Source: CAZNOG01 sp964574635
GTDB taxonomy: Bacteria; Bacteroidota; Bacteroidia; Flavobacteriales_D; Cryomorphaceae
NCBI GenBank assembly: GCA_964574635.1
Contig: CAZNOG010000008.1
Coordinates: 62,001 to 126,000 of the forward strand
Direction of reading: 5' to 3'
Length of the DNA: 64,000 nt
Both the position numbers and the translations under genes were made by a program. Shown in pieces: positions 34,923 through 44,373 of this stretch. The stretch's first letter is position 1, and each line of letters begins with the position of its first letter. The notes beneath the pieces are model-generated. The model saw nothing but the letters and a program-made list of their open reading frames with translations. It had not been told where the DNA came from and did no database searches.

Positions 34923-37127
34923 ATGAATAAACGATTCGCTATCCCCGTACTGTTATGGATGGTTTTCCTACTTGGCGGCACGGCGTTCAGCCAAAGCCGA
35001 ACCTACCCCGGAAAGTTGAACCTCGCATTGCAGAGCGCCTTGCGCCACGGTGATCCCGACCGCATGGTCGATTTGCTCGTCCGAGGTGACGTAGAGGGAA
35101 TCCAAGTCGCGGCGAGGGCCTCCGAGGGCGTGATCAAACACACCGTGAAGGGCTTGGTATCCCTCTCCCTGCCCGCCGCCGAAATTCCGCTTTTCGCATC
35201 CCATCCCTCCGTGGAATTCGTGGAATATCGAAACTCCAAGTTGCACGTCCTGAACGACATGATGCTCCTGAACAACAACGTAGCACCCGTGCACGCGGGC
35301 ATGGCGCCGCTTCCACAAGCCTACACGGGAGAAGACGTGATCATCGGGATCATCGATACGGGCATCGAACTCGGCCACCCCGACTTCCAAGACGCCCAAG
35401 GGAATACCCGCGTGCTCGCATTGTGGGACCAAACCGTGGCGGAAGACGATCCCTTCCGCATTCCCCAGCCGTACGGTTACGGTCAGGAGTGGACCGCCGA
35501 AGACATCGACGCCAACGTGCACAACCACGATGACCCCGCGAATTACTTCGGACACGGCTCTACCGTCGCGGGTGTGGCCACCGGAAACGCCGGCGCATCG
35601 GGCCAATTGCCCGGTGTGGCGCCGGATGCGGATATCATCGTGGTCGCTTCCGATCTGGATCGGGAGAATTGGTCGGGCGCCATGGTCGACGCGGTGGATT
35701 ACATTTTCGAACGGGCCGATGCGCTGGGCAAACCGGTGGTCATCAACATCAGCTTGGGCGACTACTTCGGTTCACACGACGCCCTCGACGGCGCCACCTT
35801 GTTCATCGAATCCCTCATCGACGCGCAGCCGGGCCGGTCCGTAGTGGCCGCCGCCGGAAACAGTGCAAACTTTCCGCCTTACCACCTCGCCTACGACGTG
35901 CCGCAAACGGATACCGCTTTTACGTGGATGCGCTACCACCCCAATTCCCTGCTTGGAGAGGGAGCCGTGTTCTTCGAATTGTGGGCCGATTCTGTCACTT
36001 TCGCCCAAACACGCTATTCCGTCGGTGCCGACCTCACCACGCCGGAGTATGAATTCATGGGCTACGTTTCATGGCGCGATGCGGTGATGAACACCAACAC
36101 GATCATTACCGATACCTTGATGCACAACGGAAACATCTTGGGTATCGTCGACACGTGGGCGGGAAGAAGAGGTGATCAATATTTGGTGCAGGTGGCGGTG
36201 ACGCAACCCTTCAGCAACCAATACAGATGGCGCTTCGCCACTACCGGCGGCGGGCGCTTCGACGTGTGGAGCCACGGTCCGTTCGGCACTTCCGTGATCG
36301 AATTTTCACAGCTCCCCGACGAGGAGGCCTATCCCCCCATGCAGCACTACCGCTATCCCGACAAGGAAAGTACCATCGTGGATGCCTGGGCCTGTTCAGA
36401 CATGGTCATCACCGTCGGAAACTACACCAACAGAAACAGCTTCGTAAACTACACCGGCGGAACCACCGAATACCCCGACCAGCCGGGTGCGATTTCAATC
36501 AACTCCAGCGGGGGGCCGACGCGGGATTTGAGGTTGAAACCCGACGTCGCGGCAAGCGGCGATCAAACACTCAGCGCGGGACGCCTCGCCACCCTCAATT
36601 CATACATCATCAATACACCGAACCGTGTGTCTTCCGACGGCTGGCACTACGTAAACGGCGGCACTTCCATCGCCTCTCCCGTCGTGGCCGGAGTGGCGGC
36701 ACTCTACCTGTCGCGAGATCCCGAAGCCGACTGGCTCGAAATCAAGAACGCCATCGTCGAAAACGCCGTCGCCGACCCGTTTACCGGCGCCCTTCCCAAC
36801 CAGCGGTTCGGAAACGGAAAAATCGATGCCTTCGCCACGCTGACACAGCCCTTTACCACCGGTGTGCGAACCGTGGAGTACAACGCCATCTCGGTTTATC
36901 CGAACCCGACGACGAATTCCCTCTTCCTGGCTTCCGGGCCGGACCGCATGCGCTCCGCCACGATATACGATACGGCGGGCCGACTCGTGACGACCGTCGG
37001 GTTCTCGAATTCCCGAGGTTCGGATGCGGAGGTCGACGTTTCGGGTTTACAGCCCGGTATTTATCTCTTGGTGGTTCATTACCGGGACGGTGGTACGGGG
37101 CAGGCCCGTTTTGCGGTAGGACGTTGA
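34923..37127 (+). CDS. Secreted subtilisin-family (S8) peptidase with T9SS type A sorting domain
   Basis: A 734-residue exported serine protease. A signal peptide ends GTAFSQ, then comes an inhibitor-like propeptide (residues about 25-115). The catalytic triad is Asp145 in GIIDTGIELGH, His211 in FGHGSTVAGVATG and Ser582 in GGTSIASPVVAG, with the oxyanion Asn in AAAGNSANFP. The distance between His and Ser is long because a beta-rich insert of about 150 residues (from AFTWMRYHP) lies in the catalytic domain, as in cell-envelope subtilases. The last 75 residues (SVYPNPTTNSLFL to FAVGR) are the type A T9SS sorting domain, cleaved on export. It is a single gene with its own promoter. Confidence 0.93.
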   Translation: MNKRFAIPVLLWMVFLLGGTAFSQSRTYPGKLNLALQSALRHGDPDRMVDLLVRGDVEGIQVAARASEGVIKHTVKGLVSLSLPAAEIPLFASHPSVEFVEYRNSKLHVLNDMMLLNNNVAPVHAGMAPLPQAYTGEDVIIGIIDTGIELGHPDFQDAQGNTRVLALWDQTVAEDDPFRIPQPYGYGQEWTAEDIDANVHNHDDPANYFGHGSTVAGVATGNAGASGQLPGVAPDADIIVVASDLDRENWSGAMVDAVDYIFERADALGKPVVINISLGDYFGSHDALDGATLFIESLIDAQPGRSVVAAAGNSANFPPYHLAYDVPQTDTAFTWMRYHPNSLLGEGAVFFELWADSVTFAQTRYSVGADLTTPEYEFMGYVSWRDAVMNTNTIITDTLMHNGNILGIVDTWAGRRGDQYLVQVAVTQPFSNQYRWRFATTGGGRFDVWSHGPFGTSVIEFSQLPDEEAYPPMQHYRYPDKESTIVDAWACSDMVITVGNYTNRNSFVNYTGGTTEYPDQPGAISINSSGGPTRDLRLKPDVAASGDQTLSAGRLATLNSYIINTPNRVSSDGWHYVNGGTSIASPVVAGVAALYLSRDPEADWLEIKNAIVENAVADPFTGALPNQRFGNGKIDAFATLTQPFTTGVRTVEYNAISVYPNPTTNSLFLASGPDRMRSATIYDTAGRLVTTVGFSNSRGSDAEVDVSGLQPGIYLLVVHYRDGGTGQARFAVGR

Positions 37128-37218
37128 TACGGCGGGCCGGGATAGGACGCATCGACCCCAGAGATGATCGACCGGTACGGGATATCGCGACGTCGTCGAT
37201 ATCGGAAATGGTCTTCCC

Positions 37219-37251
37219 TTGACGCGTGCCGAAACTTTTCCATTATTTTTG
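37219..37251 (+). promoter_or_regulatory. Promoter for the DUF5606 gene
   Basis: TATTTTTG (37244-37251) is an exact TAnnTTTG match, and TTG at 37219-37221 lies 22 nt upstream. The ATG follows 28 nt later, which supports the start at 37280. Confidence 0.6.
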
Positions 37252-37279
37252 CGGACCAAATCAAAAACCACCATCCTTC

Positions 37280-37789
37280 ATGGATTTTTCCAAAATCATC
37301 TCGGTATCCGGCAAGCCGGGATTGTACGAACTCACCGCCCAATCGCGGAGCAGCATCATTGTGAAATCATTGGACGACGGATCGAAAACCGCCATCAGCA
37401 ACGCCCATCGGGTAAGCACCCTGGCGGATATCACGATTTACACCGATGGGGGAGATGTTCCGCTCGAAGAGGTATTCAAAAAATTCCATGAAAAACAGGG
37501 CGATCAACCCATCGATGTCGACGTCAAAGACCCCGAAGCACTGCAGGAGTACCTGTTTTCCGTCTTGCCCGAATACGATGAAGACCGCGTGTACACGTCG
37601 GATATCCGCAAGATGGTGAAGTGGTACAACCTCATCGTAAAATCTTATCCGGACGCCTTCACCGCCGATGAAGCATCCACCGAAGAAGCTTCCGAGTCGA
37701 CCGCAGAGGAAAATACCTCGCGGGACGGCGGCGAATCCGAATCGGATGCCGTAGGCGCGGAAACGGAAAAAGGGGAAAAGAAAGAATAA
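37280..37789 (+). CDS. DUF5606 domain protein
   Basis: A 169-residue conserved Bacteroidota protein of unknown function, recognised by its start MDFSKIISVSGKPGLYEL. The first 130 residues look globular, with a beta-rich N-terminus (SSIIVKSLDDGSKTAI) and a helical part (DIRKMVKWYNLIVKSYPDAF). The last 40 residues are a low-complexity acidic tail rich in Glu, Ser and Ala. No signal peptide or membrane segment is present, so it is cytoplasmic. Its 3' end converges with murB, 40 nt apart. Confidence 0.85.
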   Translation: MDFSKIISVSGKPGLYELTAQSRSSIIVKSLDDGSKTAISNAHRVSTLADITIYTDGGDVPLEEVFKKFHEKQGDQPIDVDVKDPEALQEYLFSVLPEYDEDRVYTSDIRKMVKWYNLIVKSYPDAFTADEASTEEASESTAEENTSRDGGESESDAVGAETEKGEKKE

Positions 37790-37829
37790 GTTTTTCGCTC
37801 GGCGGGGCGGCCGCACGGAGTCGGATGGC

Positions 37830-38849
37830 TCAGGGGAGAATGTTCACTTCCCTTTCGAGCTCCACCCCGTACTTCTCTTTTATGTCGGTGAGAATGTCTT
37901 CGGAAAGGTCGTAAACTTCCTTTCCCGTCGCACCCCCAAAATTCACCAACACCAGCGCCTGCCGCGCGTGCACCCCGCAATTGCCCCTGCGGTATCCTTT
38001 CCAGCCGCATTGTTCGATCAGCCATCCCGCGGCCAATTTGTACCCGCCTTCCGGCGCGGGATAAAACGGCATTCCCGGGTGCTTTTCCATGAGGCTTCTG
38101 TACACGGCTTCGGGCACCACCGGGTTTTTGAAAAAGCTCCCCGCATTGCCCAACACTTTCGGGTCGGGAAGTTTGGAAGTCCGAATGTTTATCACCGCTT
38201 GGCTCACCGCTTTGATCGAGGGTTCCGTCACGCCCATCGACTTCAGTTCGGCTTCGATCGCGCCGTATTTCGTGTTGAATTCAGGTTTTTTCAAAAGCTT
38301 GTACGTCACGCTCATAATAGAGTGTTTTCCCTTTAGGCGCCGCTTGAAAACGCTCTCCCTATAGCCGAATTCGCTCTCCTTCCGGTCGAAGGTTTCCATC
38401 TCCCCCGTTTCCAGATTGTACGCCTCCAATTCGTGAAACCTGTCCTTGATTTCCACACCGTACGCCCCGATATTCTGCATGGGGCTGGCACCGACGTTTC
38501 CCGGAATCAGCGAGAGGTTTTCCAGGCCCGCCCAACCTTGTTCAATGCACTGTTGCACAAAAGAATGCCATACCTCTCCCGCACCCGCTTTCACCCACAC
38601 GTAGTCTTCGTTTTCATCGATTTTCTCGATGCCTTTCACCTCGTTTTTCAAAACCAGACCGGGAAAATCATCCGTAAACAGCACGTTGCTACCACCGCCC
38701 AAAATCATTTTTCGCCAACCCTCATACCGCTTGTCAGTCAAGGCCTCCTCCAGTTGCTCGGCGTTTGAAAACCGTCTGAGCGCACGCGCACGCGCCGGCA
38801 CGCCGAAAGTCGTAATAGGCGTCAACGCGGCATTTTCAAGATTCTGCAT
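37830..38849 (-). CDS. murB: UDP-N-acetylenolpyruvoylglucosamine reductase
   Basis: FAD- and NADPH-dependent second step of peptidoglycan precursor synthesis, turning the MurA product into UDP-MurNAc. At 339 residues it is a type I MurB. FAD-binding segments are ILGGGSNVLFTDDF and SLIPGNVGASPMQNIGAYG; the catalytic Ser lies in GNAGSFFKNPVV. The ATG at 38849 was preferred over an in-frame TTG six codons upstream because an exact -7 element overlaps that TTG. It is separated from murA by about 9 kb and is a single gene. Confidence 0.95.
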   Translation of the reverse strand: MQNLENAALTPITTFGVPARARALRRFSNAEQLEEALTDKRYEGWRKMILGGGSNVLFTDDFPGLVLKNEVKGIEKIDENEDYVWVKAGAGEVWHSFVQQCIEQGWAGLENLSLIPGNVGASPMQNIGAYGVEIKDRFHELEAYNLETGEMETFDRKESEFGYRESVFKRRLKGKHSIMSVTYKLLKKPEFNTKYGAIEAELKSMGVTEPSIKAVSQAVINIRTSKLPDPKVLGNAGSFFKNPVVPEAVYRSLMEKHPGMPFYPAPEGGYKLAAGWLIEQCGWKGYRRGNCGVHARQALVLVNFGGATGKEVYDLSEDILTDIKEKYGVELEREVNILP

Positions 38850-38864
38850 TCCCGTGTTTTTCGG

Positions 38865-38872
38865 CAAATCTA
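38865..38872 (-). promoter_or_regulatory. murB: Promoter -7 element for murB
   Basis: TAGATTTG on the minus strand matches TAnnTTTG exactly and ends 15 nt before the ATG, which predicts a very short leader. Confidence 0.5.
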
Positions 38873-39018
38873 ATCAGTGCGGCCGTTACTTCGCCTCCAA
38901 ACCGAAATCTTCTCGCCATTCCAAGTCTTTTCTTGGGTGCGCCCCTCGATGATCTCAGGCATTCCACTCCCGTTTACTCGATTTTCTCTCTCTAATTTTC
39001 ATGCTTCTCATTTGAGCC

Positions 39019-39153
39019 GGGTCGGTCTACAGCCTTTATCCGGGGCTACGCAGCCCTCGTGCCCGTATGCCCTCTCGGGAGCTTCCAAGGTCGCTCCGCT
39101 CGGGCACGGCCACGCGGGCTGCGTAGCCCCGGGATGCCGGCTTCCGCCCTCGC
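39019..39153 (+). repeat. Dispersed hairpin element, copy A
   Basis: It begins GGGTCGGTCTAC, then AGCCTTTAT. A perfect 17-bp stem follows: CCGGGGCTACGCAGCCC (39040-39056) with GGGCTGCGTAGCCCCGG (39116-39132). Inside are an 8-bp stem CGTGCCCG/CGGGCACG and an apical hairpin GGAGC-TTCCAAGGTC-GCTCC. It ends GGGATGCCGGC, TTCCGCCCTCGC. It lies about 90 nt before the glycosyltransferase start in the same orientation. Confidence 0.85.
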
Positions 39154-39244
39154 ACGATTCCCGACTCGAAGAGATTCCCTCGATTCTCATGCTCATCTTC
39201 AGGTTCAAATCTCCCTAAACTTCTTCCTGCTAATTTTACGCCCC

Positions 39245-40369
39245 GTGAACAACCGCATTTCCATATCGGTGAGCAACGATCTGGCCACGGATCAGCGCGT
39301 CAGGAAGCAGTGCGAATCGCTTCAAGCCAACGGCTACACCCCCGTTTTGGTAGGCAGACGCCTGCCGGGAAGTCTGCCGGTGAAGAGGTCGTACCCTACG
39401 CGGCGTATGAAACTATTGTTCAACAAAGGCCCCATGTTTTACGCCGAGTTGAATGTCCGCTTGTTCTTCAGGCTGCTGTTTACAAGAGCCTCGCTTTTGT
39501 ACGCCAACGATCTCGACACCCTCCCGGCCAATGCATTGGTGTCGGTACTTCGGGGGCTGCCATTGGTCTACGACAGCCACGAGTACTTTACCGAGGTACC
39601 CGAAATTCAGCACAAACCCTTCACCAAACACACGTGGAGATGCCTGGAGCGAACCTTCATCCGTTTCGCCGACACGGTCATCACCGTTAGTCCGTCCATC
39701 GCTACGCTGTTGCGCCGCACCTACGGTCTGGACGAAGTGCTCGTCGTGCGCAATCTTCCCGACCGGAAACACGTGCGACAACCGTATTCCAAGAGGGATA
39801 TCGGAGTGGAAGACAACGTGTTTCTATTGATCGCCCAAGGCAGCGGCATCAACATGGACCGGGGCATGGAAGAGATGGTCGAAGCCATGCGCTCGCTCGA
39901 TCGAGTGGTGCTCATGATCATCGGCGGCGGCGACGCCATTCCGCGTTTGAAGCGGATGGTCGACGACCACAGCCTTCACCACTGCGTGATCTTCAAACCA
40001 AAGATGACGTACGAGGAATTGATGCGCCACACGGCCGCCGCGGATCTTGGATTGAGTTTCGACAAAAACACCAACGTCAATTACCGCTACAGCCTTCCCA
40101 ACAAGCTCTTCGATTACATACTGGCCGGCACGCCTCCCCTCGTTTCCGACTTGGTCGAGGTGCGGCGCGTGGTCACCGAGCGCAACCTCGGCTACGTGCT
40201 CACCGGCCACGACAGCGCCACTATGGCGCGTACCATCGAGAAAATCCGAAATGATCCCCGCACACTGGCGGAAAAAAGGGAAAACTGTCTGAAGGCGGCC
40301 GACACGCTGCTGTGGAAATTCGATTTCGAGCCGGTGCTGGATCGCATCCGCGCCTTACTGACGCGTTAA
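39245..40369 (+). CDS. GT4-type glycosyltransferase
   Basis: A 374-residue GT-B fold glycosyltransferase acting on nucleotide sugars in the cytoplasm. The acceptor half opens with ISVSNDLATDQRVRKQCESL, typical of GT4-like enzymes in Bacteroidota, and includes LVYDSHEYFTEVPEI. The donor half has VLMIIGGGDAIPRLKRMV and the ExxxxxxxE-type region YSLPNKLFDYILAGTPPLVS with conserved Glu in LVEVRRV. It probably adds a sugar to a surface polysaccharide. The GTG at 39245 starts right at the conserved region; no closer ATG exists. It converges on ftsE with 14 nt between. Confidence 0.83.
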   Translation: MNNRISISVSNDLATDQRVRKQCESLQANGYTPVLVGRRLPGSLPVKRSYPTRRMKLLFNKGPMFYAELNVRLFFRLLFTRASLLYANDLDTLPANALVSVLRGLPLVYDSHEYFTEVPEIQHKPFTKHTWRCLERTFIRFADTVITVSPSIATLLRRTYGLDEVLVVRNLPDRKHVRQPYSKRDIGVEDNVFLLIAQGSGINMDRGMEEMVEAMRSLDRVVLMIIGGGDAIPRLKRMVDDHSLHHCVIFKPKMTYEELMRHTAAADLGLSFDKNTNVNYRYSLPNKLFDYILAGTPPLVSDLVEVRRVVTERNLGYVLTGHDSATMARTIEKIRNDPRTLAEKRENCLKAADTLLWKFDFEPVLDRIRALLTR

Positions 40370-40383
40370 GCCCGAACCGCCCC

Positions 40384-41058
40384 TCAGCTCTCGGCGATAA
40401 CCGTGCTGTCGGTGCACCGCAATACGCGGGACGAGTATTTTTTCATGTGCACGTAATCGTGGGTCGCCATAAGCACCGCGCGACCGCTTTGACTGATGGC
40501 GTACAGAAGGTCCAGGATTTCTTCCGTGGTCGCGGGATCCAAATTCCCCGTCGGCTCGTCGGCCAAGATAATGTCCGGGTCATTGAGGAGAGCCCGGGCC
40601 ACGACCACCCGCTGTTGTTCTCCTCCCGAAAGTTCGTGCGGAAATTTGTAGCCTTTTTTGCCCAAGCCGACTTTTTCCAGTACCTCACCGGCCCGCACCT
40701 TCATTTCTTCCTTGTTTTTCCAACCCGTCGCCCGGAGCACGAAGAGCAGGTTTTCGTCCACCGTCCGATCGGTCAGCAATTCGAAGTCTTGAAACACGAT
40801 GCCGAGCTTGCGGCGCAAATAGGGAATTTGCCTTCGCTTGAGTTTTCGGAGGTCGAATTCACCTACGGTTCCTTCCCCTTCCCGAAGAGGCAATTCCCCG
40901 TACAGCGTTTTCAGCAAACTGCTCTTGCCCGTACCGGTTTTTCCGATCAGGTAGACGAAGTCGCCTTTGTCAATTTCGAAATTGACGTTGGAGAGCACGA
41001 GGTGATCACCCTGAAAAATGGTGGCGTTCTCAATTGCGACGATGGTGTCCAGAGCCAT
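40384..41058 (-). CDS. ftsE: FtsE-like ABC transporter ATP-binding protein
   Basis: A 224-residue ABC ATPase of the FtsE/LolD type. Walker A is IGKTGTGKSSLL, the Q-loop VFQDFELL, the signature LSGGEQQRVVVARAL, Walker B IILADEPTGNLD and the switch His MATHDY. The overall sequence is closest to FtsE, which works with FtsX to activate peptidoglycan hydrolases at division. The ftsX gene is not in the window, as is common in this phylum. A LolD-like role cannot be excluded from sequence alone. It is divergent from a large TPR gene. Confidence 0.85.
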   Translation of the reverse strand: MALDTIVAIENATIFQGDHLVLSNVNFEIDKGDFVYLIGKTGTGKSSLLKTLYGELPLREGEGTVGEFDLRKLKRRQIPYLRRKLGIVFQDFELLTDRTVDENLLFVLRATGWKNKEEMKVRAGEVLEKVGLGKKGYKFPHELSGGEQQRVVVARALLNDPDIILADEPTGNLDPATTEEILDLLYAISQSGRAVLMATHDYVHMKKYSSRVLRCTDSTVIAES

Positions 41059-41246
41059 GGCGATTGTTTGGGGAATGAGGGCGTAAAACTAAGATAATTT
41101 CCCCGCAACGGTCGCGTTAGTACTCTTTCGACACAACCCGATCCACCGATTCTTCTTCACAAATTCACGTGCAAAACTTCACCCGGAAAAGCCGCCGAAT
41201 TCCCCGCCGTGCAAGTAATTTTATGCGTTTGAAATCACGCATGCAA

Positions 41247-44200
41247 ATGAAATTTATTTTTCGCCCATCCTTGGTGCTAGTCGCCCTGTCGTTTTTTACC
41301 GGCGTACACGTTCACGGTCAAGAAACCGAGGTGTTTCGAAGTGATCTCAAAGGGTACTACGACGCGGTGGAGCTCATGGAGTTCGGCCAGTACGAACCGG
41401 CGCGGAAAGGCTTCGAAGATTTCATTTCCCAAAAAGCCGATCAACCCGACAACGAGTTTTTCGTGAACGCCACATACTACCGGGCTTCATCGGCCATGGA
41501 ACTCTTCCACCGCGACGCCGAATTTCTGATGGAGGAATTCGTGCTCAAATACCCGGAGTCGATCTGGCTCAGGCCGGCCATCCTCCAACTCGGCAGGTAC
41601 AATTTCAACCGCCGTGATTACGACGACGCTTTGCGCTGGCTCGACAGGCTCGATGTGCGGGATTACGACGCCTTGACTCGGGACGAGATCATTTTCAAAA
41701 AAGGATTTTCCGCATTTGAACTGGGCCAATTCGAAGTGGCGCGAAAAGCGTTCTACCAACTCAAAGACAACGAAGGGGCCTACTTCGGACCGACCAATTA
41801 CTACTACGGTCACATCGCATACACGGAAGGGAATTACCAAACCGCCCTCGAAAGTTTCAAAAAGGCCGAGACGGACGAAAATTTCGCCCCGGTGGTGCCG
41901 TACTACATCGCCCAGATTTATCACTTCCAACACAAATACGCGGAATTGATCGAGTACGCCGCCCCGCTTTGGGAGCAACAGGATACCAAAAGGCGCAACG
42001 AAATCGCGGGATTGCTCGGGAACGCCCATTACCAACGCGGGGAATTCTCAGAGTCCATTCCCTACCTCGAAGCGTATCTGACGGGCACGTACAACCCCGA
42101 TCCGGTCGACGCTTACATGCTGGCGTACGCGCACTACCGCAACGGGGAGTACCGCAAATCCATCGATTACTTTTCAAAAGCCTCGAAAGGGGAAGGGGAG
42201 TTGGGTCAAATCGCTACCTACCAAATGGCCCACGCCTATTTGGAATTGGGCGACAAGAAGTACGCACAGAACGCGTTCAAAGTGGCCGCGGAACTTGATT
42301 ACGACCGCGAAGTCACGGAAGACGCGTTGTTCAACCACGCCAAACTGGCCTACGAACTGAGCTACGATCCCTTTCACGAAGCCATCAAAGCCTTTGAAGA
42401 TTACCTCGAGAAATACCCGGGATCGGATCGAAGGGAAGAGTCGTACGAGTTTTTGCTCAACGTGTACTTGGTGACCAAAAATTACCCCGCGGCCCTCTCC
42501 GCATTCGACAAGATCGAAAGGTTGAACCCCATCCAAAAAGGCCTCTACCAGCGTTCGGCGTACAACATGGCCGTTGAGGAAATGAACAAAGGCAACAACG
42601 AAAGCGCGCTGAAATACCTGAACTTGTCGAAAAAATATACCGAGAACCCCCAAATAACCGCCTTGGCCGACTACCTCACCGGCGAATTGCAATACCGAAA
42701 CGGCAACTACGCCCAAGGCATATCGGCCTATCGGCAATTTTTGGACAACCCCGCGGCCTACCAAACGCCGCATTACAACACGGCCAATTACAACATCGGC
42801 TACGCGTTTTTCCGCTCCGACCAATACGACAGGGCCCTGACGGCTTTCAGGAATTACGTGGCTTCCAAAGACACCGACCCGGCGCGGAAAAGCGATGCGT
42901 ACATGCGCATCGGCGACATCAACTTGGTCACGAAGAATTACGACCGCGCCATCGAAAGTTATCAATCGGCCACAACCGGCCACGGCGCAAACGCCGATTA
43001 TGCAATGTTCCAAAGCGCTATGGCTTACGGGTACAAGCAAGACTACGCCGGTAAAAGTTCCACCCTCGAAAACCTTCTAAAAGAATTCCCCGCCACTTCA
43101 TTGGGCGCCATGGCCCGATTTGAATTGGGTGAAAGTTATTTCCTCGACGGGAAATTGCAAAAGGCCCTGCAAGCTTTTAATTCCGTCATCGAAACGCACG
43201 GTCAATCGCCTTATCGCAAGAAGGCCCTCCTCCAGCGCGGATTGGTGCAATACCGCTTGGGCGAATTCGACAACGCCATCGCCAGCTACAAAACCGTGGT
43301 GAAAGACTATGGGGTGGACGCCGAATCTCAAGAAGCCATCGCCACGCTCAAGAACATCTACCTCGACTTGGGGCGAGTGGATGAGTATACCTCGTGGCTT
43401 TCCACAGTATCGGACTACGAAATATCGCCCGGCGAGCTCGATAGCCTGCAGTACCAAGCCGCGGAAAATCTGGTTTCGGAAAACGATTGCGACGCCGCCA
43501 TAACGGCCTTGGAAAATTACCTTTCCAAACACCCGGGCGGAATGTTCGTGACCAACGCCCGATACTACATTGCCGAATGCGCCTACAGAAAGAACGATTA
43601 CGAGAGGGCACTGGAAAGTTACGAGTACGTGGTCGCCCAACCCACGGGTCAGTTTACCGAATCGGCCTTGTTGGGTGCGGCCGATATCTTGTACCGAAAC
43701 AAAGACTACGAGAGAGCGATGCAGCGCTACCAAAGTCTCGAAGAAGTCGCCGCCTTCCCCACCAATGTGCTCGAAGCCAAAATCGGGCAAATGCGCACCG
43801 GCTACGCCTTGGGCATGTACGATCAAGCCCTCGAAAAGGCCAACCAAGTCATCGACGATGCAAATACCCCGGCTGACATCCGCGCGGAAGCTCGGTTGAA
43901 CAGGGCGAGAATCTATTTCACCACTCGGGAATACGACAAAGCACGAACCGATTACCGATGGCTTGTGGACAACGTGCGCTCGGTTTCCGGAGCGGAATCG
44001 CAATTCCGTCTCGCGCAAATCGAATACATCGAAGGCAACGGCGAAACCGCTGAAAACATGGTGTTCGACCTCATCTCGAATTTCGGTGGATACGAGTATT
44101 GGAAGATCAAAGGCTTCTTGCTTCTCGCCGATATTTACACGGATCGCCGAGACTTCTTCCAAGCGCGAACCACGTTGAACCAAATCATCGCCAACGTAAC

Positions 44201-44345
44201 CGATACCTCTCTGGTTCGGGAAGCGGAAGTGAAGTTGCAGGCGGTGGAAGAGGCCGAACGAGGAGACGGTGACGCAGGGGAAGACCGCCGCGACACCTTG
44301 GACTACGAAGGAGATTACGCACCATTTATGGACCCGGATGAATAA
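41247..44345 (+). CDS. Large exported tetratricopeptide-repeat protein
   Basis: A protein of about 1032 residues with a signal peptide ending HVHGQ and then almost continuous TPR units, visible as repeats of the type AYxxGEYRKSIDYFSKA, AIASYKTVVKDYG and YRNKDYERAMQRYQSLEE. Such arrays build curved protein-binding scaffolds; here it probably lies in the periplasm or at the outer membrane. The C-terminus is acidic. ATG codons at 41223, 41241 and 41247 are all possible; 41247 gives the most typical signal peptide. It is followed by a coupled outer-membrane barrel gene and then gyrB, an order seen in other Flavobacteriales. Function unknown. Confidence 0.8.
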   Translation: MKFIFRPSLVLVALSFFTGVHVHGQETEVFRSDLKGYYDAVELMEFGQYEPARKGFEDFISQKADQPDNEFFVNATYYRASSAMELFHRDAEFLMEEFVLKYPESIWLRPAILQLGRYNFNRRDYDDALRWLDRLDVRDYDALTRDEIIFKKGFSAFELGQFEVARKAFYQLKDNEGAYFGPTNYYYGHIAYTEGNYQTALESFKKAETDENFAPVVPYYIAQIYHFQHKYAELIEYAAPLWEQQDTKRRNEIAGLLGNAHYQRGEFSESIPYLEAYLTGTYNPDPVDAYMLAYAHYRNGEYRKSIDYFSKASKGEGELGQIATYQMAHAYLELGDKKYAQNAFKVAAELDYDREVTEDALFNHAKLAYELSYDPFHEAIKAFEDYLEKYPGSDRREESYEFLLNVYLVTKNYPAALSAFDKIERLNPIQKGLYQRSAYNMAVEEMNKGNNESALKYLNLSKKYTENPQITALADYLTGELQYRNGNYAQGISAYRQFLDNPAAYQTPHYNTANYNIGYAFFRSDQYDRALTAFRNYVASKDTDPARKSDAYMRIGDINLVTKNYDRAIESYQSATTGHGANADYAMFQSAMAYGYKQDYAGKSSTLENLLKEFPATSLGAMARFELGESYFLDGKLQKALQAFNSVIETHGQSPYRKKALLQRGLVQYRLGEFDNAIASYKTVVKDYGVDAESQEAIATLKNIYLDLGRVDEYTSWLSTVSDYEISPGELDSLQYQAAENLVSENDCDAAITALENYLSKHPGGMFVTNARYYIAECAYRKNDYERALESYEYVVAQPTGQFTESALLGAADILYRNKDYERAMQRYQSLEEVAAFPTNVLEAKIGQMRTGYALGMYDQALEKANQVIDDANTPADIRAEARLNRARIYFTTREYDKARTDYRWLVDNVRSVSGAESQFRLAQIEYIEGNGETAENMVFDLISNFGGYEYWKIKGFLLLADIYTDRRDFFQARTTLNQIIANVTDTSLVREAEVKLQAVEEAERGDGDAGEDRRDTLDYEGDYAPFMDPDE

Positions 44346-44373
44346 GGAAATGACTTTTCAAGAACCCGACCGG

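Larger units (their letters stand above)
38850..39244. other. Divergent intergenic region, 395 nt
   Basis: It lies between leftward murB and rightward glycosyltransferase. It holds the murB -7 element (38865-38872), copy A of the dispersed hairpin element (39019-39153), and TAATTTTA at 39231-39238, close to a -7 element, directly before the glycosyltransferase GTG. Confidence 0.6.

Noticed and set aside
39019..39153. Integron attC site or known riboswitch as explanation for the hairpin elements
   Set aside because: No GTTRRRY-type core sites and no integrase gene; the conserved blocks match no riboswitch consensus that I know.
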